Assembly: GCA_900754795.1 (NCBI GenBank)
Contig: CAAEEA010000064.1
Coordinates: 1-22,870, forward strand
Origin: Clostridia bacterium
GTDB taxonomy: Bacteria > Bacillota > Clostridia > Peptostreptococcales > Anaerovoracaceae
Direction of reading: 5' to 3'
Length of the DNA stretch: 22,870 nt
The notes below the pieces were generated by a model that saw nothing but the letters and a program-made list of their open reading frames with translations, was not told where the DNA came from and ran no database searches. This document shows, piece by piece, positions 14,828-21,875 of the stretch. Each line of letters begins with the position of its first letter. Positions within the stretch are counted from its first letter, which is position 1. The translations under genes and the position numbers were made by a program.

Positions 14828-16294
14828 TTATTTGTACTCGATGCCCAGTTCTCTGGCTCTGTCGCTTATAATCTCGTCAAAGACTTTAGCGGTCTTTTCA
14901 TCTATGTAGCTGTATTCGTCGGCCTCTATGATCTTCTTTACGGCGTTATCCAGTCTGTCGTTTAAGCTCAGGCCGCCTTCGTTCTGCCACGCGATATACT
15001 GTTTTCTGTTGAAATACTTAGGATAGTAAACCTCTTTTTTGAAGTTCTTTGCCGTATGTTTCTGGGAAACATACGCGCCGCCGTGACCCACCTTGTCGAT
15101 CAGGTCGATGGCCAGTGAATCTTCATCATAGTTGATTCCGTCAACAAAACGCTTTGCAAAGTTGATCTGCTCATCTACCAGCAGTATCATTGAAAGATTT
15201 CCGATAGCTCCGACTCCTGTATACGCGTTGTCGTGCACCAGATTTTCTCCCGAAAGAGCCGCGCACATGATGCTGTACATGGCCTCAGTTCCCGCCTGAG
15301 CGTCAACTTCCAGGGCGTCGGTACATCCGGAAGTTCCGTATACCGGCAGATCGTAGTATTTTGCCAGGTCTGCCATTACCGCGTGTACCATTCCAAGTTC
15401 CGGACCGCCGTACACGTTCATCGTCGTCATCATGTCCATAGCTCCGAAGATATATCCGTAGATAAACGGCGCGCCTTTCTTTACCAGCTGATGGAGCACC
15501 AGACCTGCAAGACATTCGGCGTTGCTGCATACGATGCTGCCCGAAAGAGTTACCGGTGAAGTTCCTCCTGACACTCCTCCGGAAGCGTAAGTGGTCGGGA
15601 TACCGTATTCGGCGCACAGCATAAGCTTCTGGATTGCTTCTTCGGAATTCATCAGCGGTGATACCGGCTCGTTATAGAGCATGATTGAAGGGCTTCTTCT
15701 CAGCTCGTCGTATCCGCCGGCCATCTCGGCGCACATGTCGATGAGACATTTAAGGTTGCCTCTGTCAGTCGCGGTGGAAAGGTTTGGCTTGGCGCAGTAT
15801 TTTCTCATCGCTTTAAGTGTTATCATATCGTGGAGATGCTGAGGTATGTCCTGAGCAAGTCCCTGGTTTGACACATAAGCAAAGTTGTCGGCTTTATCCA
15901 CGACTTTTGCGATGTTTTCTATATCTTTGAGAACCGTCGGCCGAACTTCCTTGGTATAAGGATCCATATGAGTAGGAAGGTCTGTGCCCGTTCCGAAATA
16001 TACGTTATTTCTTTCGAGGAACATTGTTCTCTTTCCGGCCGGGTTGGCTACAACTATCCTTGACGGCGCTGACTGTATGGCCGCTTTTACCATATGCGCC
16101 GGGATTCTGACGATCCTGGTGTCAAAATCCACATAAGCTCCTCCTTCGGCCAGAATCTTCAGCGCCGTGTCTTCAAAGATCTTAACGCCGGTTCTCTCGA
16201 GCACTTCAAGGCTGGCGTTATGCAGGCGTGTCAGCTGCTCGTAAGAACACATTTTGAAATCGTGTGTGAAATTTCCTGTCTGATTCACATACAT
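14828..16294 (-). CDS. MttB-superfamily methyltransferase, non-pyrrolysine (second copy in the operon)
   Basis: This 488-residue protein is full length for the trimethylamine methyltransferase (MttB) superfamily. Family blocks include KAMRKYCAKP, LCAEYGIPTTYASGG, NAECLAGLVLHQL, YGGPELGMVHAVMADL and SGCTDALEVDAQAGTEAMYS. The reading frame is open throughout with no internal TAG and stops at TAA, so it is a non-Pyl member like MtgB, MtpB or MtcB. The segment around 322-336 corresponds to the Pyl region of archaeal MttB. Known non-Pyl members demethylate glycine betaine, proline betaine or carnitine-like quaternary amines, so a quaternary amine is expected here, but the residues do not tell which. 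An AAAGGAGC site precedes the ATG, 30 bp after the first MttB gene. Confidence 0.93.
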   Translation of the reverse strand: MYVNQTGNFTHDFKMCSYEQLTRLHNASLEVLERTGVKIFEDTALKILAEGGAYVDFDTRIVRIPAHMVKAAIQSAPSRIVVANPAGKRTMFLERNNVYFGTGTDLPTHMDPYTKEVRPTVLKDIENIAKVVDKADNFAYVSNQGLAQDIPQHLHDMITLKAMRKYCAKPNLSTATDRGNLKCLIDMCAEMAGGYDELRRSPSIMLYNEPVSPLMNSEEAIQKLMLCAEYGIPTTYASGGVSGGTSPVTLSGSIVCSNAECLAGLVLHQLVKKGAPFIYGYIFGAMDMMTTMNVYGGPELGMVHAVMADLAKYYDLPVYGTSGCTDALEVDAQAGTEAMYSIMCAALSGENLVHDNAYTGVGAIGNLSMILLVDEQINFAKRFVDGINYDEDSLAIDLIDKVGHGGAYVSQKHTAKNFKKEVYYPKYFNRKQYIAWQNEGGLSLNDRLDNAVKKIIEADEYSYIDEKTAKVFDEIISDRARELGIEYK

Positions 16295-16324
16295 TTTGGT
16301 TGCTCCTTTCTCTTCTCTTTAACT

Positions 16325-17776
16325 TTATTTTCTGTAAAATTCTTCATGTTCTTCTATTATCCTGTAGAATCCGCGTTCCAGATCTTCACTGATAAAGACC
16401 GGCACTTCTCCTTCGATGATCTCTTTTGCCTTTTCAGTCAGCTGAGAAGGTATATCAGGTTTGCCCGCCGCGATCCACGCGACGTTTCTCTTGCGGTTTA
16501 AAAATTCAGGGAGATAATATTCTTTTCTGAACTTACGCGCCGTTTCTCTGCGCTGCAGGAAATTGCCGCCGATACCGACTTCTTTTATCATCTCAAAGGC
16601 AAGAGTCTCATCGTTTATCTCTATGCCTCTGGCATAACGGCTGACGAAAGTCAGCAGTTCGTTGGCCGCCAGAATAGACTGGAGGCATCCCATCTGGCCT
16701 ATTCCCATGTATCCGTTGTCATGCACAAAGTTCTGCCGTCCGTATATGGCGGTCATCATGCTGTATATCATCTCGGCGCCCATCTGAAAATCCACTTCGT
16801 TGGCGTCGGTAGCTCCGGAAATTCCAAATGTCGGCAGACCGTAATATCTGCCCATTTCACCTACAAAAGAATTCATCAGCCCGTATTCCGGTCCCCCGTA
16901 CATGCATACCGTAGTCTTCATGTCCATTATGGAAGCCTCTATGCCGAACATGAACGGCGCTCCCGGGGATTTAAGCTGGTGGATTACAAGACCCGTAAGG
17001 CATTCCGCTGTTCCGACCGCGAGGGTTCCCGCCAGCGTGACCGGCCCCGTAGCTCCCGCCGTAATACCCGCCGTATAGGTCAGAGGAACTCCGTATTCAG
17101 CGCAGAGCAGAAGTTTGCCCAGAGACTCTTCCGAATGAGTCAGCGGCGAGATAGGCTCGGCATAATGAACGAAAGTCGGTTTTGCCTTTAACTGTTCATA
17201 TCCACCCGCCTGCTCAGCGGCCATGTCTATGATTCCCTTCAGGCTGTAAGGGTCTGTGGCGAGAGTAAGCACAGGCTTGGCGCAGTATTTTCGCATCGCT
17301 TTATAATGATAAAGATCCGCTACTCTCGGATTCTTATCGTTCGCCAGGGCATAAGGCGCTACCCAGTCGACAGATTTACAATATTGAGCGACTTTGGCGG
17401 CGTTTTCACAGTCTTCCAGTCTGCCCGGCCTTATTTCTCCCGTATAAAGATCTATGAATTCCGGCATATCGGTTCCTGTGCCGAAAGTCACCGTGTTCGG
17501 CTCCAGAGTAAAAGCCACGCTGCCGTCAGCGTTGTAGATGGCATAAGAGGACGGAGCCGTGCGGAGCGCGTCGTCAATAAGTTTCTCAGGTATGTATACC
17601 GTCTCATCTTCAACTTTTGCTCCGGCCGCGGCCAGCAGATCTCTGGCTTCTTCGTGAAGCACTCTGGCGCCGACCTCCGAAAGGATCTTCACCGCGGTGC
17701 GGTGAATCATATCCTTATCTTTTTTACTCCATCTTTCAAAACCGGCGATGGAACTTTCCGGATCAAATCTGATCAT
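16325..17776 (-). CDS. MttB-superfamily methyltransferase, non-pyrrolysine (first gene of the operon)
   Basis: This 483-residue protein is a paralogue of the next gene, sharing YKAMRKYCAKP, LLCAEYGVPLTYTAG, TAECLTGLVIHQL, YGGPEYGLMN and SGATDANEVDFQMGAEMIYS. The N- and C-terminal portions and the substrate-facing loops differ (for example LAGTLAVGTAE against LSGSIVCSNAE), so the two are not a recent duplication. No internal TAG occurs and the stop is TAA, so no pyrrolysine is needed. Its expected reaction is transfer of a methyl group from a quaternary or methylated amine to the corrinoid protein. An AAAGGAGG site six bases before the ATG fixes the start. A 26-bp perfect inverted repeat lies just upstream of that site and is the likely control point for the whole operon. 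The two MttBs could act in series on one substrate or on two substrates. Confidence 0.93.
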   Translation of the reverse strand: MIRFDPESSIAGFERWSKKDKDMIHRTAVKILSEVGARVLHEEARDLLAAAGAKVEDETVYIPEKLIDDALRTAPSSYAIYNADGSVAFTLEPNTVTFGTGTDMPEFIDLYTGEIRPGRLEDCENAAKVAQYCKSVDWVAPYALANDKNPRVADLYHYKAMRKYCAKPVLTLATDPYSLKGIIDMAAEQAGGYEQLKAKPTFVHYAEPISPLTHSEESLGKLLLCAEYGVPLTYTAGITAGATGPVTLAGTLAVGTAECLTGLVIHQLKSPGAPFMFGIEASIMDMKTTVCMYGGPEYGLMNSFVGEMGRYYGLPTFGISGATDANEVDFQMGAEMIYSMMTAIYGRQNFVHDNGYMGIGQMGCLQSILAANELLTFVSRYARGIEINDETLAFEMIKEVGIGGNFLQRRETARKFRKEYYLPEFLNRKRNVAWIAAGKPDIPSQLTEKAKEIIEGEVPVFISEDLERGFYRIIEEHEEFYRK

Positions 17777-17798
17777 ATGTTGCCTCCTTTGGCTTTTA

Positions 17799-17824
17799 AT
17801 TCGTTGATTAACTAATCAACGAAT
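17799..17824. promoter_or_regulatory. 26-bp perfect inverted repeat in the operon leader (candidate operator)
   Basis: ATTCGTTGATTA (17799-17810) and TAATCAACGAAT (17813-17824) are perfect inverse complements with only AC between them. The repeat lies between the predicted start of transcription and the AAAGGAGG of the first MttB gene. The two-base centre is too tight for a good RNA loop, which favours a DNA-binding site for a dimeric regulator. No second copy was noticed in the window. Confidence 0.75.
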
Positions 17825-17838
17825 CTTTTTGTACTACT

Positions 17839-17867
17839 ATTTTCCTCTTTTTTTAAACTAAAGTCAA
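17839..17867 (-). promoter_or_regulatory. candidate promoter of the methyltransferase operon
   Basis: On the minus strand TTGACT (17867-17862) and GAAAAT (17844-17839) are 17 bp apart, in a very AT-rich stretch between the regulator terminator and the first MttB gene. The -10 is weak, as expected for an activated promoter. No cobalamin-riboswitch B12 box or clear sigma-54 site was found in 17777-18031. Confidence 0.4.
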
Positions 17868-17876
17868 TAGACTTTA
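17859..17876. promoter_or_regulatory. second inverted repeat overlapping the candidate -35
   Basis: TAAAGTC (17859-17865) and GACTTTA (17870-17876) are perfect inverse complements around AATA. The repeat covers the candidate -35 TTGACT, so a bound protein would affect promoter access. The short AT-rich arms make chance occurrence possible. Confidence 0.45.
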
Positions 17877-17966
17877 AAATTTGCCAATAAAGTTTTTATC
17901 CGCAGAGGTTGTACTAAAATATATACATTCTCCGGGCTTTTTATGACGGTTTTTTCTGTTTTGTCC

Positions 17967-18012
17967 ATAAAAAAAGTGCAATTTTGTCCTTTGCAGGGGC
18001 AAAATTGCACTT
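17967..18012 (-). terminator. terminator of the AraC-ArsR regulator unit
   Basis: A 13-bp stem, AAGTGCAATTTTG (17974-17986) with CAAAATTGCACTT (18000-18012), is followed on the minus strand by seven Ts. It begins 20 bp after the ArsR-type stop codon and separates regulators from the methyltransferase operon. Confidence 0.88.
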
Positions 18013-18031
18013 ATTTTAGGTTCGTTTATGG

Positions 18032-19165
18032 TTAGTTTTTAAGATAGTCCAAAAGCTCTTCGCCCAGTTCCGCCATTGCTTTCTGGTCTATCTCATAATA
18101 TACGAATTTTTTTACGGCTTTGTTTGTCACCAGTCCGGCAGAACGCATCATTTTAAGGTGGGCCGAAACCGTGCTCGGCGACATTCCGAGCATACCCGCC
18201 AGGTACTGAGTCGTAGCCGGCGATCCCCAGAGCAGCCTTGCTATCCTGAGCCTTGTATCGTCTCCGAGGATCTTGAATATCTTACACAGTTTCTTGCCTT
18301 CTTCCCCTACCTGCCGGGAATCGTCCAGGTTGAGATTGTAATATATCACCAGAGATCTGTCGAAAATATCTATCAGGAGCTCCTCTCCGGAAAAGGTTGA
18401 CGGAAAGATGTGCACCTGTTTCACATCGCTGAGCTTTATGTCATAAGGCACTTCTTTGTTTATATGAATGCTGCCTTTTGCCACTTTGATGTCTTTGTGC
18501 ATATTGGCGATGTACTGGGATATGTCTCCCAGCATCCGGCATTCATACGCCGCGGTATCTATGGTCTTATCTATGCTTTTTTCTATCTCCTGCCACACTC
18601 TCCTGAAAACTTTTTCCCAGTATACCGTCAGGAGTTCTTTTAAGTCTTCTTTAAGTTCAGCTATATTTCGTATAAAAATCTTTATATCCTTTTGGGCTAT
18701 GTATTGTCCTATGACCTGCCTGTCTTTGGACGACATGGTATCAGTGTCTCTGAGCCACCGGGCCGCGTCTGCCTTTTCGTAACCGAGAGCGGGCATACCG
18801 AGAAAAATATAAAGATATGTGACTTCGTCCATCTTGTCATATTCTTCCATGGCCGTCTCAAAGGAAATATCAGTCTTTCCTGTCCTGTCATAGTATGCGC
18901 AGGATATATACGTCGCTATATCCATTATAAGCAGCCACCCCGAATACGCCTCGCCGTATTTGTTCAGGCTGTATCTGACCGTTTCATCGAGCTTCTCAAA
19001 CTCTATGCTGAAATCCCTTATGCTGTGGAGTTTCTCGCTGCTTTTTAAATACAGGCTGCGAAGACCGGCTATAGCCTCTACCAGCTGACTTTTGTGCAGA
19101 ATAACCTGCTTTTCACCTTCTGAAAAAACATTTTTCTGATCTGTGATTATCATGGCTTGCCTCAT
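18032..19165 (-). CDS. ArsR-type winged-helix regulator with long N-terminal domain
   Basis: The protein has up to 377 residues. The C-terminal 80 form an ArsR-like winged helix (LCKIFKILGDDTRLRIARLLW, then TTQYLAGMLGMSPSTVSAHLKMMRSAGLV, then a wing KKFVYYEI). The N-terminal 290 residues are mostly helical, lack a recognised motif and probably form a sensor or dimerisation part; ordinary ArsR proteins are only about 100 residues. The first ATG overlaps the AraC stop (ATGA) but has a poor ribosome site. The fifth codon, ATG at 19153, has GAGG at good spacing and may be the true start (373 residues). It is co-transcribed with the PocR-AraC gene, directly upstream of the methyltransferase operon, so it is a prime candidate to bind the leader palindrome. 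Confidence 0.85.
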   Translation of the reverse strand: MRQAMIITDQKNVFSEGEKQVILHKSQLVEAIAGLRSLYLKSSEKLHSIRDFSIEFEKLDETVRYSLNKYGEAYSGWLLIMDIATYISCAYYDRTGKTDISFETAMEEYDKMDEVTYLYIFLGMPALGYEKADAARWLRDTDTMSSKDRQVIGQYIAQKDIKIFIRNIAELKEDLKELLTVYWEKVFRRVWQEIEKSIDKTIDTAAYECRMLGDISQYIANMHKDIKVAKGSIHINKEVPYDIKLSDVKQVHIFPSTFSGEELLIDIFDRSLVIYYNLNLDDSRQVGEEGKKLCKIFKILGDDTRLRIARLLWGSPATTQYLAGMLGMSPSTVSAHLKMMRSAGLVTNKAVKKFVYYEIDQKAMAELGEELLDYLKN

Positions 19166-20334
19166 TTCCTGCGGTACTTACCCGGCGTCTGTCCATAATG
19201 TTTTTTAAAAGTCCTTATAAAATAGCTCTGTCCGCCAAACCCGCACGCTCCGGCGATCTCTTCCAGAGACATATCGGTTGTCCGGAGCAGTTCGACGCTT
19301 TTTTCAAGTCTTATGATGTTGAGCTGCATGGAAAAAGTAAGTCCCGTCTCTTTTCTGAAAAGAGCCGAAAGATAAGACGGGTTCACGTGTACCGCCTCTG
19401 CCGCTTCCCTGAGATCCACATCGCGAAAGTAGTTTTCGCGAAGATAGCGAGTGGCGTCTATGATTACCGGCGAGCGGCCCCTGTATCCTTCCGGCCGCCC
19501 GGTGGCCGACACCATGTTTTCCGCGGTCATTTTAATGAGCTCTTTGATCTGTTCGTTGGAAACCGCGTCTTTAAGCTCCTCTGTGCTGTTTCTGACCTCT
19601 TTCCACACCGGCCCGCTGAAAAAGGGATCCTCCAGCATGGTTTGCAGGCTGTCTGAAAGGGAATGCTTGATCCTGTTCACATTTCCGGCGCTGGCTATAT
19701 ACGCTCTGTCATACAAAAGTCCCAGGTTGGTGGCCGTTCCTTCTCTGTTTCCTCTTTCCACAGACTGCTTCAGATTGTAGAGCACGGTATCGTCGGACAC
19801 GTCTTCTGCTTTGAGCAGCCTGTAAGAAAAAATACAGTCGCAGAAAACTTCGTACATGCATGACATCTCTGCCGAGGACCTTACGGTGTTCATGTCGATG
19901 AGCTCCAGCACTTCGTTGACATACCCCCTGAAATCAGGCAGAGTGCGGAAAAGCTTTCTGACGGCGCTCTCTTTGTTTTTGCCTATTATAACAGGCCCGG
20001 CCATTATTACTCCCGTCATTCTGTCTCCTTCGGTCAGGGGATAGATGATCCCCACAAGCTCGGAAGCGCACATGAAAACGTAGGGCTCATTCATGCCTCT
20101 GGCCGTTTCCGCCGCTCTTTGCAGATTTCTCATGCACTCCTCATTGCAGTTATCGTGAGCCGAAAACGTCGAGCAGAATTTCTGTTCCTTCAGGCATTCC
20201 CACTCCGGTTTCATATCTTTATCAAACAGTGTGACCGGTACTCTCGCCGTTCGCGAAAATGCTTCGAGCGACCGCAGCAGTTTCTGTTTTTCGTATTCTG
20301 AACTTGTCTTCATTCCGGTTTTTCTGTTGTCCAT
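19162..20334 (-). CDS. AraC-family regulator with N-terminal PocR sensory domain
   Basis: The protein has 390 residues. Residues about 17-170 match the PocR domain, a PAS-like sensor that binds small organic ligands (VTLFDKDMKP, the cysteine group C54/C63/C67 in FCSTFSAHDNCNEEC, C89, then GIIYPLTEGDRMTGVIMAGP). Residues about 288-390 form the double helix-turn-helix of AraC activators (LREAAEAVHVNPSYLSALFRKETGLTF; MSLEEIAGACGFGGQSYFIR). PocR-AraC proteins often sit by B12-dependent pathways, which fits this locus. It is first in a two-gene unit with its own promoter, divergent from the aldehyde dehydrogenase gene; AAAGGA precedes the ATG. It probably activates the methyltransferase operon, the dehydrogenase, or both. 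Confidence 0.92.
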   Translation of the reverse strand: MDNRKTGMKTSSEYEKQKLLRSLEAFSRTARVPVTLFDKDMKPEWECLKEQKFCSTFSAHDNCNEECMRNLQRAAETARGMNEPYVFMCASELVGIIYPLTEGDRMTGVIMAGPVIIGKNKESAVRKLFRTLPDFRGYVNEVLELIDMNTVRSSAEMSCMYEVFCDCIFSYRLLKAEDVSDDTVLYNLKQSVERGNREGTATNLGLLYDRAYIASAGNVNRIKHSLSDSLQTMLEDPFFSGPVWKEVRNSTEELKDAVSNEQIKELIKMTAENMVSATGRPEGYRGRSPVIIDATRYLRENYFRDVDLREAAEAVHVNPSYLSALFRKETGLTFSMQLNIIRLEKSVELLRTTDMSLEEIAGACGFGGQSYFIRTFKKHYGQTPGKYRRK

Positions 20335-20357
20335 CTTCTTTCCTTTACTTCGGCTTT

Positions 20358-20387
20358 AGTGTATCACAACCCCTCAGAGTTTGTCAA
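20358..20387 (-). promoter_or_regulatory. candidate promoter of the regulator unit
   Basis: On the minus strand TTGACA (20387-20382) and TACACT (20363-20358) are 18 bp apart, 24 bp before the AraC-family ATG. Confidence 0.5.
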
Positions 20388-20427
20388 AAAATAAATACAG
20401 TGCCATCACGCGCAAAAAACGAACGAC

Positions 20428-20458
20428 TTGACAAAACTCGGTCTGTTTCAGGTATAAT
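20428..20458 (+). promoter_or_regulatory. promoter of the aldehyde dehydrogenase gene
   Basis: TTGACA (20428-20433) and TATAAT (20453-20458) are both perfect consensus hexamers but are 19 bp apart, two more than ideal. The start codon follows 29 bp later with a CGGAG ribosome site. Confidence 0.65.
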
Positions 20459-20487
20459 ATAAAAAAGTCGCAGATCGGAGATATACA

Positions 20488-21858
20488 ATGGATATAAAAG
20501 AAATATTACAAAGTCAGAAAGATTTTTTCCGCAGCGGAGCCACTCTGCCGGTCAGTTTCAGGCTCGACGCCCTCAGACGGCTCCGCGCCCTTATCGTTTC
20601 CAGAGAAGATGAAATCTGCCGGGCGCTGGCCTCAGACCTGGGAAAAAGCGATTATGAAAGTTACATGTGCGAAGTCGGTCTTGCTCTCTCCGAAATAAGT
20701 TACATGATACGGCACCTGAGAAAGTTTTCCCGGGAAAAGACCGTCCTGACCCCTCTTTCACAATTCGCTTCAAGAAGTTTTCGTAAACCCTCCCCCTACG
20801 GCAACGTCCTTATCATGAGTCCATGGAATTATCCTTTTCTGCTCACGATAGAACCTCTCGCTGACGCCATCGCCGCCGGAAACACCGCCATCGTCAAACC
20901 GAGCGCCTATTCTCCGGCAGTAAGCTCCGTTACAGCCGGTCTCATCGCCGAATGCTTTGAGCCGTGTTATGTAGCCGCAGTCACAGGGGGACGGAGCGAA
21001 AATCAGACCCTGCTCGAACAGAAATTCGATATGATCTTTTTTACCGGAAGTCAGAGCGTCGGTAAAGAGGTTCTCCGCCATGCCGCGGAAAATCTGACAC
21101 CGGCTGTCCTGGAACTCGGCGGCAAGAGCCCGTGTATAGTCGATAAGACGGCCAATCTCTCCCTTACTGCCAGACGCGTCGTCTTCGGCAAGTTCCTCAA
21201 CTGCGGACAGACCTGCGTCGCTCCGGACTATATTCTCTGCCACGAAAGTGTCAAAGAGGCTTTTGTCTCCGAAATCATCCGACAGATCAGAGGACAGTTC
21301 GGAGACGCCTTTACCAGCCGCGATTACGGCCGTATCGTAAATGAAAAACATTTTGACCGTCTCCTCGGCCTTATAGATCCTTCAAAAGTTGTGTGCGGAG
21401 GCCGTTCTGACCGCACCTCCCTGAAGATTGAGCCTACAGTCCTTGATGACGTCACGTGGGATGATCCTGTCATGGCAGAAGAAATCTTCGGGCCGATACT
21501 TCCTGTATTAACTTACAGAGACGAAGACGAGATTTTTGCCCTTCTCGGGGACAGACCAAAACCGCTGGCTCTGTACATTTTCTCCCGGGATTCTTCTGTC
21601 ATACGCCGGGTGACTTCGCGCCTTTCTTTTGGCGGAGGCTGCGTAAACGATGTGGTGATACACCTGGCCACCAGCCGTCTTCCTTTCGGCGGAGTCGGCG
21701 AAAGCGGCATGGGATCTTATCACGGCAGGGACGGTTTTGAAGCGTTCTCCCACACAAAAAGCATTGTCGACAAAAAAACATGGATCGACCTGCCGATGCG
21801 CTACCAGCCTTATGACCGTGGACTGAGCCGCAGGCTGGTAAGGTTTTTTCTGAAGTAG
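20488..21858 (+). CDS. NAD(P)-dependent aldehyde dehydrogenase (class 3-like)
   Basis: This 456-residue protein has the short length and N terminus of the class 3/fatty-aldehyde type (ALDH3, YwdH-like), lacking the longer N-terminal extension of class 1/2 enzymes. Catalytic features are present: N114 (SPWNYPF), the FFTGS nucleotide loop (184-188), general base E209 (VLELGGKSP) and the nucleophile C243 (NCGQTCVAPDY). It ends with the LPFGGVGESGMG and HTKS elements. It oxidises an aldehyde to the acid in the cytoplasm; the substrate is unknown. It diverges from the PocR-AraC gene and may belong to the same regulon, for instance handling an aldehyde from the amine's carbon skeleton. No terminator lies before the LysR gene 17 bp downstream. 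Confidence 0.93.
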   Translation: MDIKEILQSQKDFFRSGATLPVSFRLDALRRLRALIVSREDEICRALASDLGKSDYESYMCEVGLALSEISYMIRHLRKFSREKTVLTPLSQFASRSFRKPSPYGNVLIMSPWNYPFLLTIEPLADAIAAGNTAIVKPSAYSPAVSSVTAGLIAECFEPCYVAAVTGGRSENQTLLEQKFDMIFFTGSQSVGKEVLRHAAENLTPAVLELGGKSPCIVDKTANLSLTARRVVFGKFLNCGQTCVAPDYILCHESVKEAFVSEIIRQIRGQFGDAFTSRDYGRIVNEKHFDRLLGLIDPSKVVCGGRSDRTSLKIEPTVLDDVTWDDPVMAEEIFGPILPVLTYRDEDEIFALLGDRPKPLALYIFSRDSSVIRRVTSRLSFGGGCVNDVVIHLATSRLPFGGVGESGMGSYHGRDGFEAFSHTKSIVDKKTWIDLPMRYQPYDRGLSRRLVRFFLK

Positions 21859-21875
21859 AATTCTGAGGTTAACAT

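Noticed and set aside
14828..17776. Pyrrolysine (TAG read-through) in the MttB genes
   Set aside because: Both frames are full length with no in-frame TAG and both stop at TAA, so they belong to the non-Pyl branch.
17877..17960. Sigma-54 promoter (TTGGCA seen on the minus strand near 17885)
   Set aside because: No GC element occurs at the required spacing for a -12 box, and no sigma-54 activator is encoded in the window.
17777..18031. Cobalamin riboswitch before the methyltransferase operon
   Set aside because: No B12-box core (GCCACTG) was found on the minus strand and the leader is short. The structure seen is a tight DNA palindrome and an upstream terminator.
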